Origin: Aneurinibacillus tyrosinisolvens
GTDB lineage: Bacteria; Bacillota; Bacilli; Aneurinibacillales; Aneurinibacillaceae
DNA length: 64,000 bases
NCBI RefSeq assembly: GCF_001015055.1
Contig: NZ_BBWZ01000003.1
Span: 52,091 to 116,090, forward strand
Direction of reading: 5' to 3'
Shown here piece after piece: positions 34,986-44,596 of this stretch (positions are counted from its first letter, which is position 1; every line of letters starts with the position of its first letter). Below the pieces are notes generated by a model, which saw only the letters and a program-made list of their open reading frames with translations, had not been told where the DNA came from and ran no database searches. Made by a program: the position numbers and the translations under genes.

Positions 34986-36152
34986 ATGAAACACACATTA
35001 AAGAAAATTGGAATTAGCACTGCGATATTGAGTATGGCTGTATTAAGCGCTTGTGGCGGAAATGCGCCGGCAGGTTCTTCCTCAGCCGGTTCTGCGGGAG
35101 GATCATCAGGCGGCGACATTCTTGTAGGGTTACAGTTTCCGTTAAGCGGAAACGAAGCGAAGATGGGTGAAGACATGAAGCACGCCGCGGAGATGGCTGT
35201 TGAGAGCATTAACGGTGCGGGCGGACTAAACGGAAAGAAAATTAAACTTATCGCGGAAGACGACGCGTGTGATCCGCAAACGGCAACAGCAGCTGCGAAC
35301 AAACTTGTGTCGCAGGGTGTAACGGCTGTGGTTGGCGGTTATTGCTCCGGAGCCACGATTCCTGCAACGGGCGTATACCACCAGAATGGCATCCCTATGG
35401 TTGTAACAGCGGCGAACGCGAAGAAAATTGCTGACCAGAAGTTTCCTGAAATCTTTATGATTAACGGAACAACGGTTCACCAGGCTGCAGTGGCAACTGA
35501 CTACATGATGAAGAAAAATAACGGGAAGAAAATTGCAATTATTCATGATAACTCCGGCTACGCGAAGGATCTGGCGGAGCGTACAAAAGCGGAAGTGGAA
35601 GCGGCAGGCGGACAAGTTGTCGTATTTGATGCAGTAAACCCGGATGAAAGTGATTTCTCTTCTCTCGTATCCAAACTCAAGCAGGCAAAGCCCGACGCAA
35701 CCTACTGGACTGCCTACTATAAAGCGGGCGGATTGTTTATTAAGCAATTCAAACAGCAGGGCGTATCCGGCATTATCGGTGTTGGTGATGGCTCAAACGA
35801 CAAAACATTAATTGAGATCGCCGGAAAAGATGCTGCGGAAGGCACGTTCATCACAACGAGCCCAACAGCGGAATTCCTCCCTGAAGCGAAGAAATTCCTT
35901 GATGACTATAAAGCCAAATACAACGCGGAACCAGGTCCATATTCCGCGCTTGAATACGATGGAATCAATGTGCTGGCAGATGCAATTAAGCGTGCGGGTT
36001 CCACTGACAAGCCAGCTATCATAGACGCATTAAAGAAAACCGATTTAAAGACGCTCTCCAGCCAGGTTTCATTCTCTGAAGAAGGAACGCTTAAAAAATC
36101 TAACTTTATTGTACTTCAAGTGAAGAACGGCAACTTTGCGGCAACAGAATAA
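34986..36152 (+). CDS. livJ: Branched-chain-type amino acid ABC transporter, substrate-binding lipoprotein
   Basis: 388-residue extracellular binding protein. Lipobox LSAC at about residues 20-23, then a Ser/Gly linker and a Leu/Ile/Val-binding fold starting DILVGLQFPLSGNEAKMGEDMKHAAEMAVE, with GYCSGATIPAT and LEYDGINVLADAIKRAGS. First gene of livJHMGF. Because of the shared regulator and the adjacent proline genes, the ligand may be proline or a related amino acid rather than Leu/Ile/Val; this is inference. Confidence 0.9.
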   Translation: MKHTLKKIGISTAILSMAVLSACGGNAPAGSSSAGSAGGSSGGDILVGLQFPLSGNEAKMGEDMKHAAEMAVESINGAGGLNGKKIKLIAEDDACDPQTATAAANKLVSQGVTAVVGGYCSGATIPATGVYHQNGIPMVVTAANAKKIADQKFPEIFMINGTTVHQAAVATDYMMKKNNGKKIAIIHDNSGYAKDLAERTKAEVEAAGGQVVVFDAVNPDESDFSSLVSKLKQAKPDATYWTAYYKAGGLFIKQFKQQGVSGIIGVGDGSNDKTLIEIAGKDAAEGTFITTSPTAEFLPEAKKFLDDYKAKYNAEPGPYSALEYDGINVLADAIKRAGSTDKPAIIDALKKTDLKTLSSQVSFSEEGTLKKSNFIVLQVKNGNFAATE

Positions 36153-36231
36153 ATAATGATTATTACCATACTGAATGCGCGGTAGCAAGCTGTGCCGCGC
36201 ATTTTTGTATGGAAAAGGAAGGAGCGGCTTT

Positions 36232-37152
36232 ATGGGGTTACACTTATCCATAACAACGGACATCTTTGTCCAACAGCTAATTAATGCGCTAATTGTCGGT
36301 TCGTTTTATGCGCTCATTGCCCTGGGTTATACGATGGTTTATGGAATTATTAAATTGCTTAACTTTGCCCATGGGGATCTGTTTATGGTTGGAGCGTATA
36401 TCGGTTATACGATTCTTGCTCTTATGACGGGTACCGGCGGAAGTGTCTTTGGTATTATCGTCGCTTTCCTGGTGGCGATGATTGTAACTGGCTTTCTCGG
36501 GATGGGCATTGAGCGGGTTGCCTACCGCCCTCTTCTTAAAGCGCCCCGGCTCTCCATTCTTATTACAGCCGTAGGGATGTCGCTTGTGCTGGAAAATGCG
36601 GTGTTGGCCGGATACGGGGCAAAACCGCAAATTATGCCGATGACCCTGCCGATAACTGGGTTCACTGTTTTAGGAACGAAAATCACCTACGCACAGATTG
36701 GAATTATTCTCGTTTCAGCATTGCTCATGTGGGGACTGCAGCTGTTTATCCACCGGACAATCTATGGGAAAGCGATGCGTGCGATCGCCATCGATCAGAC
36801 AGCCTGCAGCTTAATGGGCGTCAATGTAAAGAAAGTCATTGCCCTCACGTTTTTTGTCGGGTCCTTTCTCGCTGCCGCTGCTGGGATGATGCATGCCGCG
36901 TATTATGGAAATATCACCTTTATGATGGGCTTTATTTTCGGTTTGAAGGCGTTCACTGCCGCTGTTATCGGAGGCATCGGGAACATTCCGGGAGCGATGC
37001 TCGGTGGGCTGATGCTCGGTGTGCTTGAGACGATCGGAACGTATGTCATCGGAAGCGAATGGAAAGATGTATTTGCCTTTATTATTCTTATTCTTCTTTT
37101 AGTATTGAAGCCGACCGGTATTTTAGGCGAGAAAGTAACGGAGAGGATGTAA
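36232..37152 (+). CDS. livH: Branched-chain-type ABC transporter permease LivH
   Basis: 306-residue inner-membrane permease with about eight helices. The family signature NALIVGSFYALIALGYTMVYGIIKLLNFAHGDLFM opens the protein, and GGIGNIPGAMLGGLMLG lies near the end. ATG 36232 follows AAGGAAGGAGC; the upstream in-frame region is intergenic. It pairs with LivM. Confidence 0.92.
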   Translation: MGLHLSITTDIFVQQLINALIVGSFYALIALGYTMVYGIIKLLNFAHGDLFMVGAYIGYTILALMTGTGGSVFGIIVAFLVAMIVTGFLGMGIERVAYRPLLKAPRLSILITAVGMSLVLENAVLAGYGAKPQIMPMTLPITGFTVLGTKITYAQIGIILVSALLMWGLQLFIHRTIYGKAMRAIAIDQTACSLMGVNVKKVIALTFFVGSFLAAAAGMMHAAYYGNITFMMGFIFGLKAFTAAVIGGIGNIPGAMLGGLMLGVLETIGTYVIGSEWKDVFAFIILILLLVLKPTGILGEKVTERM

Positions 37153-37155
37153 GCG

Positions 37156-38163
37156 ATGGAAAATGCAGTGAACCAAACCGTTGCCAAAAAGAAAATGAAC
37201 TTAAAAGGAAAAGGATCTGTTCTTCTGCTCCTGCTTGCTGCGGCCGTTTTTTTTCCTTTCTATGCAGGTCCTTACTGGCTTGATGTCGGCTTTCTGGCCG
37301 TATTTTATATTGTACTCGGGCTCGGATTAAATATCGTTGTAGGCTACGCCGGCCTGCTGGATCTTGGCTACTCGGCTTTCTTTGCCGTCGGCGCCTACAC
37401 AACCGGTATTTTAATGACACAGTTTCAGATGAATTTTTGGCTGACCATGATTATCGGCGGCGTATTAGCGGCCCTGGCCGGAATTATCATCGGTGCCCCA
37501 ACACTTCGCCTGCGCAGTGACTACCTGGCGATTGTTACGCTCGGTTTCGGGGAAATCGTGCGCATTGCAGCGAAAAACTTAGAGTTCACGGGAAGCGCAT
37601 CCGGCATCTATGGAATCTTAAGCCCGTTCCCGGCTCCGACCCAGATTGGCGGGGTGATGATTAACAACCTAAGCTATTCATTCTGGGCGATTCTCCTGAT
37701 GGCTGTTATTGCCATGTTTGCTTCCAAGAGGCTGGCCCACTCAAGAATCGGCCGCTCCTGGGCGTACATTCGGGAGGATGAAGACGCGGCGGAAGCGATG
37801 GGGATTAACCGGGTTCGTTCAAAGCTGGCCGCCTATGCAACAGGCGCTACCTTCGGCGGGCTGGCCGGTTCTGTTTTTGCGGTCAAGATGACGGCAATTG
37901 CGCCTGAGAGCTTTAGCTTCATGCAATCCGTTATGATCCTGCTCGCCGTAATTCTTGGCGGGGTTGGACGTATTTCCGGCATTGTCATCGGTGCTGTGCT
38001 TGTCATTGTGCTGCCTGAGTTTTTGCGTGATTTAGATAATATTTTCCACTTTGGTATCGAGATTGACAGGTACCGTTTCCTCGTATTCGGGATTGCCCTT
38101 GTGTTCTTAATGATTTTCCGTCCACAGGGATTGTTGCCTGAAAAACAAGAGAACGAGAATTAG
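37156..38163 (+). CDS. livM: Branched-chain-type ABC transporter permease LivM
   Basis: 335 residues, about nine helices. Family signatures GLGLNIVVGYAGLLDLGYSAFFAVGAYT, TLRLRSDYLAIVTLGFGEIVRI, and SRIGRSWAYIREDEDAAEAMGIN, the cytoplasmic EAA-like loop that contacts the ATPases. Starts 3 nt after livH. Confidence 0.92.
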   Translation: MENAVNQTVAKKKMNLKGKGSVLLLLLAAAVFFPFYAGPYWLDVGFLAVFYIVLGLGLNIVVGYAGLLDLGYSAFFAVGAYTTGILMTQFQMNFWLTMIIGGVLAALAGIIIGAPTLRLRSDYLAIVTLGFGEIVRIAAKNLEFTGSASGIYGILSPFPAPTQIGGVMINNLSYSFWAILLMAVIAMFASKRLAHSRIGRSWAYIREDEDAAEAMGINRVRSKLAAYATGATFGGLAGSVFAVKMTAIAPESFSFMQSVMILLAVILGGVGRISGIVIGAVLVIVLPEFLRDLDNIFHFGIEIDRYRFLVFGIALVFLMIFRPQGLLPEKQENEN

Positions 38164-38179
38164 GCGGAGGTTGGATAAT

Positions 38180-38959
38180 ATGGATATCGTACAAATAAAA
38201 GACCTTCACCTGCAATTCGGCGGATTGGTAGCTGTAAATAACCTGAGTTTCACGATTCCCGATAATACGGTAATGAGTGTAATCGGGCCGAATGGGGCAG
38301 GGAAAACATCACTGTTTAATATGATTACTGGTTTTTACCAGCCGACGCGCGGACAGATCATTTTTAACGGCACAAATATTGTAGGGAAAAAGCCAAGCCA
38401 GATTACAGGGCTGGGCATGGCGCGGACGTTCCAGAACCTGCGCGTTTTTCCGAACCTTTCGGTGCTTGAAAATGTAATGTCCGGCATGCATTCGCGAACG
38501 AAGCAAGGGATTTTCGGGGCGCTTTTCCGCACGCCGGCTCAACGAAGGGAAGAAGAACTCATTCGCAGCGTGGCGGAAGAATGCATCCAGTTTGTGGGAA
38601 TGGAACATTACATGCACCGAACAGCGAAAAATTTGCCGTATGGCGCACAGCGTTACCTTGAGATTGCACGGGCACTGGCGATTCAACCGAGAATCGTGTT
38701 TCTTGATGAACCTGCAGCCGGCTTCACATACAATGAAAAACTGGATTTAATTAATCTTATCGGAAGAATTAGGGATAAATATCGCATCCCGGTCGTTCTC
38801 ATCGAGCATGATATGGGGCTTATAAACAAGGTGTCCGAGAAAATTATCGTGTTAAATTATGGAGAAAAGCTGGCGGAAGGCACGCCGGATGAAGTGCTGA
38901 ATAATCCTCTTGTTATTGAAGCGTATCTGGGTAAGGAAGAGGAGGACGAAATAATATGA
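38180..38959 (+). CDS. livG: Branched-chain-type ABC transporter ATPase LivG
   Basis: 259-residue ATPase. Walker A GPNGAGKTS, ARTFQNLRVFPNLSVLENVMSGMH, a signature region LPYGAQRYLEIARAL (degenerate LSGGQ, as usual in LivG), Walker B VFLDEPAAGF and the H-loop IEHDMGLI. ATG 38180 follows GGAGG. The stop overlaps the livF start as ATGA. Confidence 0.92.
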   Translation: MDIVQIKDLHLQFGGLVAVNNLSFTIPDNTVMSVIGPNGAGKTSLFNMITGFYQPTRGQIIFNGTNIVGKKPSQITGLGMARTFQNLRVFPNLSVLENVMSGMHSRTKQGIFGALFRTPAQRREEELIRSVAEECIQFVGMEHYMHRTAKNLPYGAQRYLEIARALAIQPRIVFLDEPAAGFTYNEKLDLINLIGRIRDKYRIPVVLIEHDMGLINKVSEKIIVLNYGEKLAEGTPDEVLNNPLVIEAYLGKEEEDEII

Positions 38960-39678
38960 GCACCGTTCTTGACATAAAAAATATACAGACGTACTATGGG
39001 AAAATTCAGGCTGTAAAAGACGTGAATATCTCGGTAAAGCAAGGCGAAATTCTTGCGCTGCTGGGCGCTAACGGTGCAGGGAAGAGTACGATTTTAAAGA
39101 CGATATCCGGCCTTGTGCGGCCTTCGGAAGGCTCGATTCATTTTATGGGGGAAGATATTACGCGCAAAGATGCCCATGTGATTGTAGAAAAGGGGTTAAT
39201 CCATGTGCCGGAAGGCAGGCGTGTATTCGGGGCGTTAACCGTAACAGAAAACCTGGAACTCGGCGCATTTACGAAAAAAAGCGACAAAGTGAAAACACAT
39301 AAGAACATCGAAATGGTGTTTGAGATGTTTCCGCGCCTGGCAGAACGCCGCAGGCAGATGGCCGGAACGCTGTCCGGAGGCGAGCAGCAAATGCTGGCTA
39401 TTGGCAGAGCTTTAATGTCGGAGCCGAAGCTGTTAATGCTGGACGAACCTTCTATGGGGCTTGCGCCGATTATTGTTATTGAAATTATGAAGATTATTAA
39501 GCGGATTAACAGGGAAAACAACACAACGATTCTACTTGTCGAGCAGAATGCCAAAGCGGCTTTGAAATTAGCGCATCGGGGCTATGTATTGGAAACAGGA
39601 AACATCACGCTTGAAGATTCAGCCGAATCGCTGCGGACAAATGACAGTGTCATTAAAGCCTACCTGGGTGCACACTAA
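38956..39678 (+). CDS. livF: Branched-chain-type ABC transporter ATPase LivF
   Basis: 240-residue second ATPase. Walker A GANGAGKST, LSGGEQQMLAIGRALM (signature), Walker B LLMLDEPSMGLAP and LLVEQNAKAAL. It starts within the last codon of livG (ATGA overlap), so the two ATPases are translationally coupled. Last gene of the operon; no clear terminator follows. Confidence 0.93.
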   Translation: MSTVLDIKNIQTYYGKIQAVKDVNISVKQGEILALLGANGAGKSTILKTISGLVRPSEGSIHFMGEDITRKDAHVIVEKGLIHVPEGRRVFGALTVTENLELGAFTKKSDKVKTHKNIEMVFEMFPRLAERRRQMAGTLSGGEQQMLAIGRALMSEPKLLMLDEPSMGLAPIIVIEIMKIIKRINRENNTTILLVEQNAKAALKLAHRGYVLETGNITLEDSAESLRTNDSVIKAYLGAH

Positions 39679-39703
39679 TGGTCGATAGACAGTGTCTTTA
39701 CAG

Positions 39704-39741
39704 TTATACAAAAACGTACGGATTGTTATACAGTTATACAA
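39704..39741 (+). promoter_or_regulatory. TTATACAA repeats upstream of the proline genes
   Basis: TTATACAA at 39704-39711 and 39734-39741 are exactly 30 bp apart, with a third copy TTATACAG abutting at 39726-39733. They end about 70 bp before the -24 element and match the motif upstream of livJ. Inferred enhancer sites for the sigma-54 activator. Confidence 0.6.
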
Positions 39742-39813
39742 TTGTGTCTAATGGAATGTAAGTTTGTTTGTTCATACGCCGCATCATAAAGCGGAATTGT
39801 GCTTAAGTAATAT

Positions 39814-39829
39814 TGGCACGATTTTTGCT
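39814..39829 (+). promoter_or_regulatory. Sigma-54 (-24/-12) promoter of the proline catabolism genes
   Basis: TGGCACGATTTTTGCT is a perfect match to TGGCACG-N4-TTGCW with correct spacing. It lies 52 bp before the P5C dehydrogenase start. Confidence 0.92.
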
Positions 39830-39880
39830 TTAAGAATAGTTTGAGAGTAAGGAAGACAACGATCCAGAGGAGGAAACGAA

Positions 39881-41425
39881 ATGATTCCATACAAACCAGA
39901 GCCATTTACAAATTTTAAAGAGGAAGCGAACGCCAGGGCCATGCGTGAAGCGCTCGAGCAGGTTCAGCAGGAGCTAGGGAAAGATTATCCACTTATTATT
40001 AATGGTGAGCGTATTGCGACAGAAGGCAAAATCACATCGATAAGCCCATCTGACAAAGACCTGGTAGTAGGAACCACGGGCAAAGCAAGCAAGGAACAGG
40101 CAGAACAGGCCATGCAGGCAGCGCTGGAAGCGTTTAAAACATGGAAAAAGGTGAGCCCGGATCAGAGAGCACGCCTGCTTTTTAAAGCGGCCGCTATCTT
40201 ACGCCGTCGTAAGTTCGAATTCAACGCATGGCTTTCTTATGAAGCAGGGAAAAGCTGGCCTGAAGCCGATGCGGATACAGCAGAAGCGATTGACTTCATG
40301 GAATACTACGGGCGCCAGATGATGAAGCTCGGCGAGCGCCAGCCGCTCGTACGCATTACAGGTGAAGACAATGTGCTCGAATACATTCCTCTCGGCGTTG
40401 GCGTTGTGATTCCGCCGTGGAATTTCGCGCTTGCCATTATGGCTGGCATGACAACAGCGGCTGTCGTAGCCGGAAACACAGTCGTCCTCAAGCCTGCGAG
40501 TGCAACACCGGTTGTTGCCGCCAAGTTTGTCGAGCTGCTGGAAGAGGCCGGCATGCCGAAAGGTGTTGTCAACTTCGTACCGGGAAGCGGCGCGGAAGTA
40601 GGCGATTACCTCGTCGATCACCCGCAAACACGCTTTATTTCCTTCACAGGATCGCGTGAAGTAGGGCTGCGTATTTTTGAACGTTCCTCTAAAACGAATG
40701 AAGGACAAATTTGGATGAAGCGCCTCGTTGCCGAGATGGGCGGAAAAGACTCCATCGTTGTGCACAAGGATGCCGATTTAGAGCTTGCAGCTGTAAACAT
40801 CGTAAACTCTGCGTTCGGATTCTCCGGTCAGAAGTGCTCCGCATGCTCGCGCGCGATTATTCACGAGGACGTGTATGATGAAGTACTTGATCGCGTTGTA
40901 GCGTTAACAAAGGAGCTTAAAGTCGGCAATGCGCAGGATCCGTCCATTTACACCGGGCCGGTTATCGACGAAAGCGCCTATAATAAGATTCTTGAGTACA
41001 TTGAAATCGGAAGCAAGGAAGGCCGCATTGCTGCTGGTGGGGCGAAAGCTGAAGGAAACGGTTATTATATCCAGCCGACTGTCATCGCTGATGTTGCGCC
41101 GGATGCCCGTGTGATGCAGGAAGAAATTTTCGGGCCGGTCGTTGCGTTTGCTAAAGCGAAGGATTTCGACCACGCGCTTGAGATTGCCAACAATACAATC
41201 TTCGGGCTTACCGGATCGGTGTTTACAAAAGACCGTGCATTAATCGAGAAAGCACGCGAAGAGTTCCATGTTGGGAACTTGTATTTTAACCGCAAGTGCA
41301 CAGGCGCGCTCGTTGGTGTCCACCCATTTGGCGGATTTAACATGTCCGGTACCGATTCCAAAGCCGGCGGCCCTGATTACCTGTTACTCTTCACGCAATC
41401 AAAATTATCCTCGGAGGCTCTTTAA
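39881..41425 (+). CDS. L-glutamate gamma-semialdehyde (P5C) dehydrogenase
   Basis: 514-residue NAD-dependent aldehyde dehydrogenase (RocA/PutC type, EC 1.2.1.88) that oxidises glutamate semialdehyde to glutamate. [24 protein letters not shown], the catalytic Glu in AEMGGKDS, catalytic Cys in [11 protein letters not shown], and the tail [26 protein letters not shown] are typical. GAGGAGGAAAC precedes ATG 39881. With the next gene it completes proline to glutamate; rocA and putC cannot be separated by sequence alone, but the neighbour favours putC. Confidence 0.93.
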   Translation: MIPYKPEPFTNFKEEANARAMREALEQVQQELGKDYPLIINGERIATEGKITSISPSDKDLVVGTTGKASKEQAEQAMQAALEAFKTWKKVSPDQRARLLFKAAAILRRRKFEFNAWLSYEAGKSWPEADADTAEAIDFMEYYGRQMMKLGERQPLVRITGEDNVLEYIPLGVGVVIPPWNFALAIMAGMTTAAVVAGNTVVLKPASATPVVAAKFVELLEEAGMPKGVVNFVPGSGAEVGDYLVDHPQTRFISFTGSREVGLRIFERSSKTNEGQIWMKRLVAEMGGKDSIVVHKDADLELAAVNIVNSAFGFSGQKCSACSRAIIHEDVYDEVLDRVVALTKELKVGNAQDPSIYTGPVIDESAYNKILEYIEIGSKEGRIAAGGAKAEGNGYYIQPTVIADVAPDARVMQEEIFGPVVAFAKAKDFDHALEIANNTIFGLTGSVFTKDRALIEKAREEFHVGNLYFNRKCTGALVGVHPFGGFNMSGTDSKAGGPDYLLLFTQSKLSSEAL

Positions 41426-41462
41426 TTTAAGAAGCCCTGAAAGCGGTAAGGTGGTATAAACG

Positions 41463-42377
41463 ATGATTGAACCAGCTATGAAGAATTTTTTCCTGTTCCT
41501 TTCTCAGAACAAAGCGTTAAACCAGGCGGCTAAGAAATGGGGGCTCCGTTTTGGAGCCAGCCGTTTTGTCGCCGGGGAAACAATCAAGGACGCGATTACG
41601 AAAGTACGGGAACTGAATAAGCAAGGGTTGTCATGCACCCTCGATCACCTCGGTGAATTTATATTCAGCCGGGAAGAAGCGATCGAATCCGCGGACTACT
41701 GCATTAAAACGCTGGATGCGATCCATGAAGCAGGTGTGGACAGCAACCTGTCTCTTAAAATGACGTCGCTCGGCCTTGATATCGATTTAGAGCTTTGCAA
41801 GAGCAACATGCGCCGGATTCTTGATACGGCGAAAAAATACGGCAACTTTGTGCGTATCGATATGGAGGATTACAGCCACTGCCAGGTTACCCTCGATATT
41901 TTGCGGGAACTGCGCGAGGAATACGACAATGTAGGAACGGTGATTCAGGCGTACCTATACCGGGCGGAGCAGGATATTGAGGACTTAAAAGGGGTTCCAC
42001 TACGTCTCGTAAAAGGAGCGTATAAGGAGTCTCCGGAAGTTGCCTACCCGGAAAAGAAAGACGTAGATGAGAACTACAAGAAAATCATCAAACAGCACCT
42101 GTTAAATAAAAGCTATGCGGCCATCGCTTCGCATGATGATCAAATTATCGCTTATACGAAGCAGCTCGTGAAAGAGCATAATATTCCGAACACCCAGTTT
42201 GAATTCCAGATGCTTTACGGTATCCGTACGCAATCCCAGGTGGATTTGGCGCGGGAAGGGTATAAAATGCGCGTATATGTACCGTACGGCAACGATTGGT
42301 ACGGATATTTCATGCGCCGTCTTGCTGAAAGGCCTGCCAACGTAGCATTTGTAGTAAAAGGCATGGTGTCTAAATAA
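41463..42377 (+). CDS. putB: Proline dehydrogenase (FAD-dependent)
   Basis: 304-residue monofunctional proline dehydrogenase (Bacillus PutB/FadM type, EC 1.5.5.2). A beta/alpha barrel with KMTSLGLDID, VIQAYLYRAEQD, LRLVKGAYKE and the C-terminal FQMLYGIRTQSQ, YVPYGNDWYGYFMRRLAERPAN that binds proline and FAD. It starts 37 nt after the dehydrogenase gene and ends with a good terminator. Confidence 0.93.
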   Translation: MIEPAMKNFFLFLSQNKALNQAAKKWGLRFGASRFVAGETIKDAITKVRELNKQGLSCTLDHLGEFIFSREEAIESADYCIKTLDAIHEAGVDSNLSLKMTSLGLDIDLELCKSNMRRILDTAKKYGNFVRIDMEDYSHCQVTLDILRELREEYDNVGTVIQAYLYRAEQDIEDLKGVPLRLVKGAYKESPEVAYPEKKDVDENYKKIIKQHLLNKSYAAIASHDDQIIAYTKQLVKEHNIPNTQFEFQMLYGIRTQSQVDLAREGYKMRVYVPYGNDWYGYFMRRLAERPANVAFVVKGMVSK

Positions 42378-42386
42378 AATGAAGAA

Positions 42387-42417
42387 AGAGCATACGGGAA
42401 ATTCGTATGCTCTTCTC
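42387..42417. terminator. Bidirectional terminator
   Basis: AGAGCATACG / CGTATGCTCT stem with TTCTCT after it, between putB and the reverse-strand small gene. Confidence 0.85.
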
Positions 42418-42435
42418 TATGTTAAAACGCACTGT

Positions 42436-42615
42436 TTATTTTGTCTTTAAAAGCAATTGCTGCATCCGGTCAATCTGTCTGCCGGTCATCTGCAAAACAC
42501 GGCTGTAAGCAGCGGATTCTCTTTGATTTAAATTCATTTCAATTTCCAGTAAATCGTACAGTGCTTTATATTTCTCCTGAACCTGTTTAATGAGCCTGCA
42601 TTGGTTTTCCTTCAT
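42436..42615 (-). CDS. Small helical hypothetical protein, 59 aa
   Basis: MKENQCRLIKQVQEKYKALYDLLEIEMN... is predicted as two helices (about 8-28 and 32-57) rich in Gln and Lys. ATG 42615 has AAGGGGGG about 8 nt upstream; a longer start at 42657 lacks one. The size is reminiscent of small Spo0E-like phosphatases, but the SQxxD signature is missing, so no function is assigned. Confidence 0.5.
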   Translation of the reverse strand: MKENQCRLIKQVQEKYKALYDLLEIEMNLNQRESAAYSRVLQMTGRQIDRMQQLLLKTK

Positions 42616-42843
42616 AATCGGAGCCCCCCCTTCTGACTGCGATAAACGTAGCGGCATTGTTGCTCCAATTATTCATGGATTAAAACCAGGATGCTTTACG
42701 CGAATGTTCCTGTACTTGTCCTTATTATAGCATAAATAGATCCAAAATTTTCAATTCGTAGAAATATCGTTCAAAAGGCTCAGGCAAGAGCATACGCGGC
42801 TCAAAACAGGCTGGATCGGGAGTGAAAAGATGAAAGGCCCAGT

Positions 42844-43146
42844 TTAGTGATCCCCATGATTTCCTCTGCTTGGGTTTGTAATAACGAAGCCTTCCTGCGG
42901 AAGGTATACATAATCAATTTTTACTCCGTCAAGCAAATCCTGTGACTTGTCCAGCAAAACGTCAATTTCTTTATCAGTATGAACGATTTCGTCATTGTCG
43001 CCCGGTGTGTCAAGATCGAGCCCGTAGTGGGCGTGGCTGCCGTGCGAGTGGGTAATAACGACGCGCAGTATTTTGCCCTGCGAATCCTCTTCGCTCATAA
43101 TTTCATTAATTTTCTTTGCAGCGTTTCTTGTGATTTTGCAATTCAT
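42844..43146 (-). CDS. HesB/IscA-like Fe-S biogenesis domain protein without conserved cysteines
   Basis: 100 residues with the HesB/IscA fold pattern (ITRNAAKKINEIM, ILRVVITHSHGSHAHYGLDLDTPGDNDEIVHTDKEIDVLLD, YVYLPQEGFVITNP). IscA normally has one Cys in the middle and a C-terminal CGC motif; here the only Cys is residue 3 and the C-terminus is NPSRGNHGDH. A His-rich segment THSHGSHAHY replaces the middle Cys region. Probably a non-canonical member, perhaps metal- or cluster-binding through histidine. GGAGG lies 7 nt before the ATG. Confidence 0.7.
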   Translation of the reverse strand: MNCKITRNAAKKINEIMSEEDSQGKILRVVITHSHGSHAHYGLDLDTPGDNDEIVHTDKEIDVLLDKSQDLLDGVKIDYVYLPQEGFVITNPSRGNHGDH

Positions 43147-43770
43147 TGTAATTCCTCCATCTTCTTGTTTGATTCTTGAGACATATCTCCATCATATGCT
43201 ACAGCCTATGCCTGTTTCAACTTCAAATAGGTTTTTCTTGGACTTTGGGACCTTACGGTCCCACTTTATGACTTTAAAGCAACATATAGTTTCTTATACG
43301 ATAAAAAAAGAGTCCCACGGGGAAGCGGGACTCATACGAAAAGAGGCGTGCCCTTACGCTCGGTGAAGGGCATTGGAATAAGGCTTATGCTTATTTTTAG
43401 CATACAAATTTACTATGAAAAGAGTATGTAGGCAGTATTAAGAATTTATGAGGGTTCCCGTGCAGTGTACCTATGAGACCCTTTCATACGTTTTTATGTG
43501 AAAGGGAGTAGTATCAATAAAAAGAGCCCTTAAGGAAAAAGGGCTGTCAATGAATGAGCCACAATAAGCTGTGGCAACAAAATTGGAGATCAATCCAATA
43601 GAAATGGTATACGATAAATATGTATTTTTTATTGATTTCATATTAAAATTCGATGAAGATTAAAACATGTCACAAATGCTTTCTTCTCAAGGAAAGGAAA
43701 AAGTAGTTTTTCGCACCTAAAATCGCTATGATACAAGAGTGGGAAGAAATCGCGAATGGGAGGAAGAACA
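43147..43770. other. 624-bp gap with several hairpins, no obvious gene
   Basis: Three inverted repeats stand out: GAGTCCC/GGGACTC (43310-43333) with As on its left, CCCTTTCAT/GTGAAAGGG (43479-43506), and AGCCCTT/AAGGGCT (43525-43545), also preceded by As. Read on the minus strand the first and third look like rho-independent terminators with T-runs. No reading frame, riboswitch (TPP box not found despite thiM) or tRNA recognised. Candidate for small RNA(s) on the minus strand. Confidence 0.5.
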
Positions 43771-44577
43771 GTGGAAATAATTGAACAGAGAATAGGTGCG
43801 TTGCTGACGAAAGTAAGGACTTCAAGTCCCCTTGTACATAATATGACAAACGAAGTAGTAACAAACTTTACGGCGAACGGTTTACTGGCGCTTGGCGCCT
43901 CGCCCGTTATGGCTTATGCCCCGGAAGAAGTGGCTGACATGGCCAGGATTGCAGGGGCTCTTGTCCTTAATATGGGGACGTTAACATCTGAATTAGTCGA
44001 AGCGATGATTATTGCAGGGAAGTCGGCAAATGAGCACGGTGTGCCGGTTGTGTTTGATCCGGTAGGGGCCGGGGCAACGCCCTTCCGCACGGAGACAGCA
44101 AGGCGGATTGCCGGGGAGCTGAAGCTTTCTGTTATTCGGGGCAATGCGGCCGAAATTGCCAATGTCGTTGGGGAAGCATGGGAAATTAAAGGTGTAGATG
44201 CCGGTGAGGGCAAGGGGGATATGGAATCTCTCGCTCGCAGGGCATCTGAGGCGCTCGGCACTGTCGTGGCTATTACTGGCAAAGCAGATGTCGTCGCTGA
44301 TGGATCAAGGGTATTCGTCATACATAACGGAGATGAGATGCTGACGAGAATTACCGGGACGGGATGCCTGCTTACCTCTATCGTCGGGGTCTATGCGGCT
44401 GTGGAGAAGGATTATGCGGTGGCAGCGGCGGCAGCCCTGTCCACATACGGAGTGGCGGCAGAATTGGCCCGCCAGACCGTTTCAGCACCTGGCTCTTATC
44501 AAATCGCGCTACTGGATGCGCTGTACAGTATGGAGGAAACCCAGGTAAGAGAAGGGGTTCGCATTCTCGAAAGATAG
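43771..44577 (+). CDS. thiM: Hydroxyethylthiazole kinase
   Basis: 268-residue kinase that salvages the thiazole part of thiamin. [27 protein letters not shown] (family start), [22 protein letters not shown], and the ATP/anion loop [19 protein letters not shown] are present. GTG 43771 follows GGGAGGA with 6-nt spacing; the ATG at 43756 precedes that site. Heads a two-gene unit with thiE. Confidence 0.93.
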   Translation: MEIIEQRIGALLTKVRTSSPLVHNMTNEVVTNFTANGLLALGASPVMAYAPEEVADMARIAGALVLNMGTLTSELVEAMIIAGKSANEHGVPVVFDPVGAGATPFRTETARRIAGELKLSVIRGNAAEIANVVGEAWEIKGVDAGEGKGDMESLARRASEALGTVVAITGKADVVADGSRVFVIHNGDEMLTRITGTGCLLTSIVGVYAAVEKDYAVAAAAALSTYGVAAELARQTVSAPGSYQIALLDALYSMEETQVREGVRILER

Positions 44578-44596
44578 ACAACGGAGGAAGACGATC

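Noticed and set aside
43560..43770. TPP riboswitch upstream of thiM
   Set aside because: No THI-box sequence (CTGAGA, ACCTGATCTGG-type) was found.
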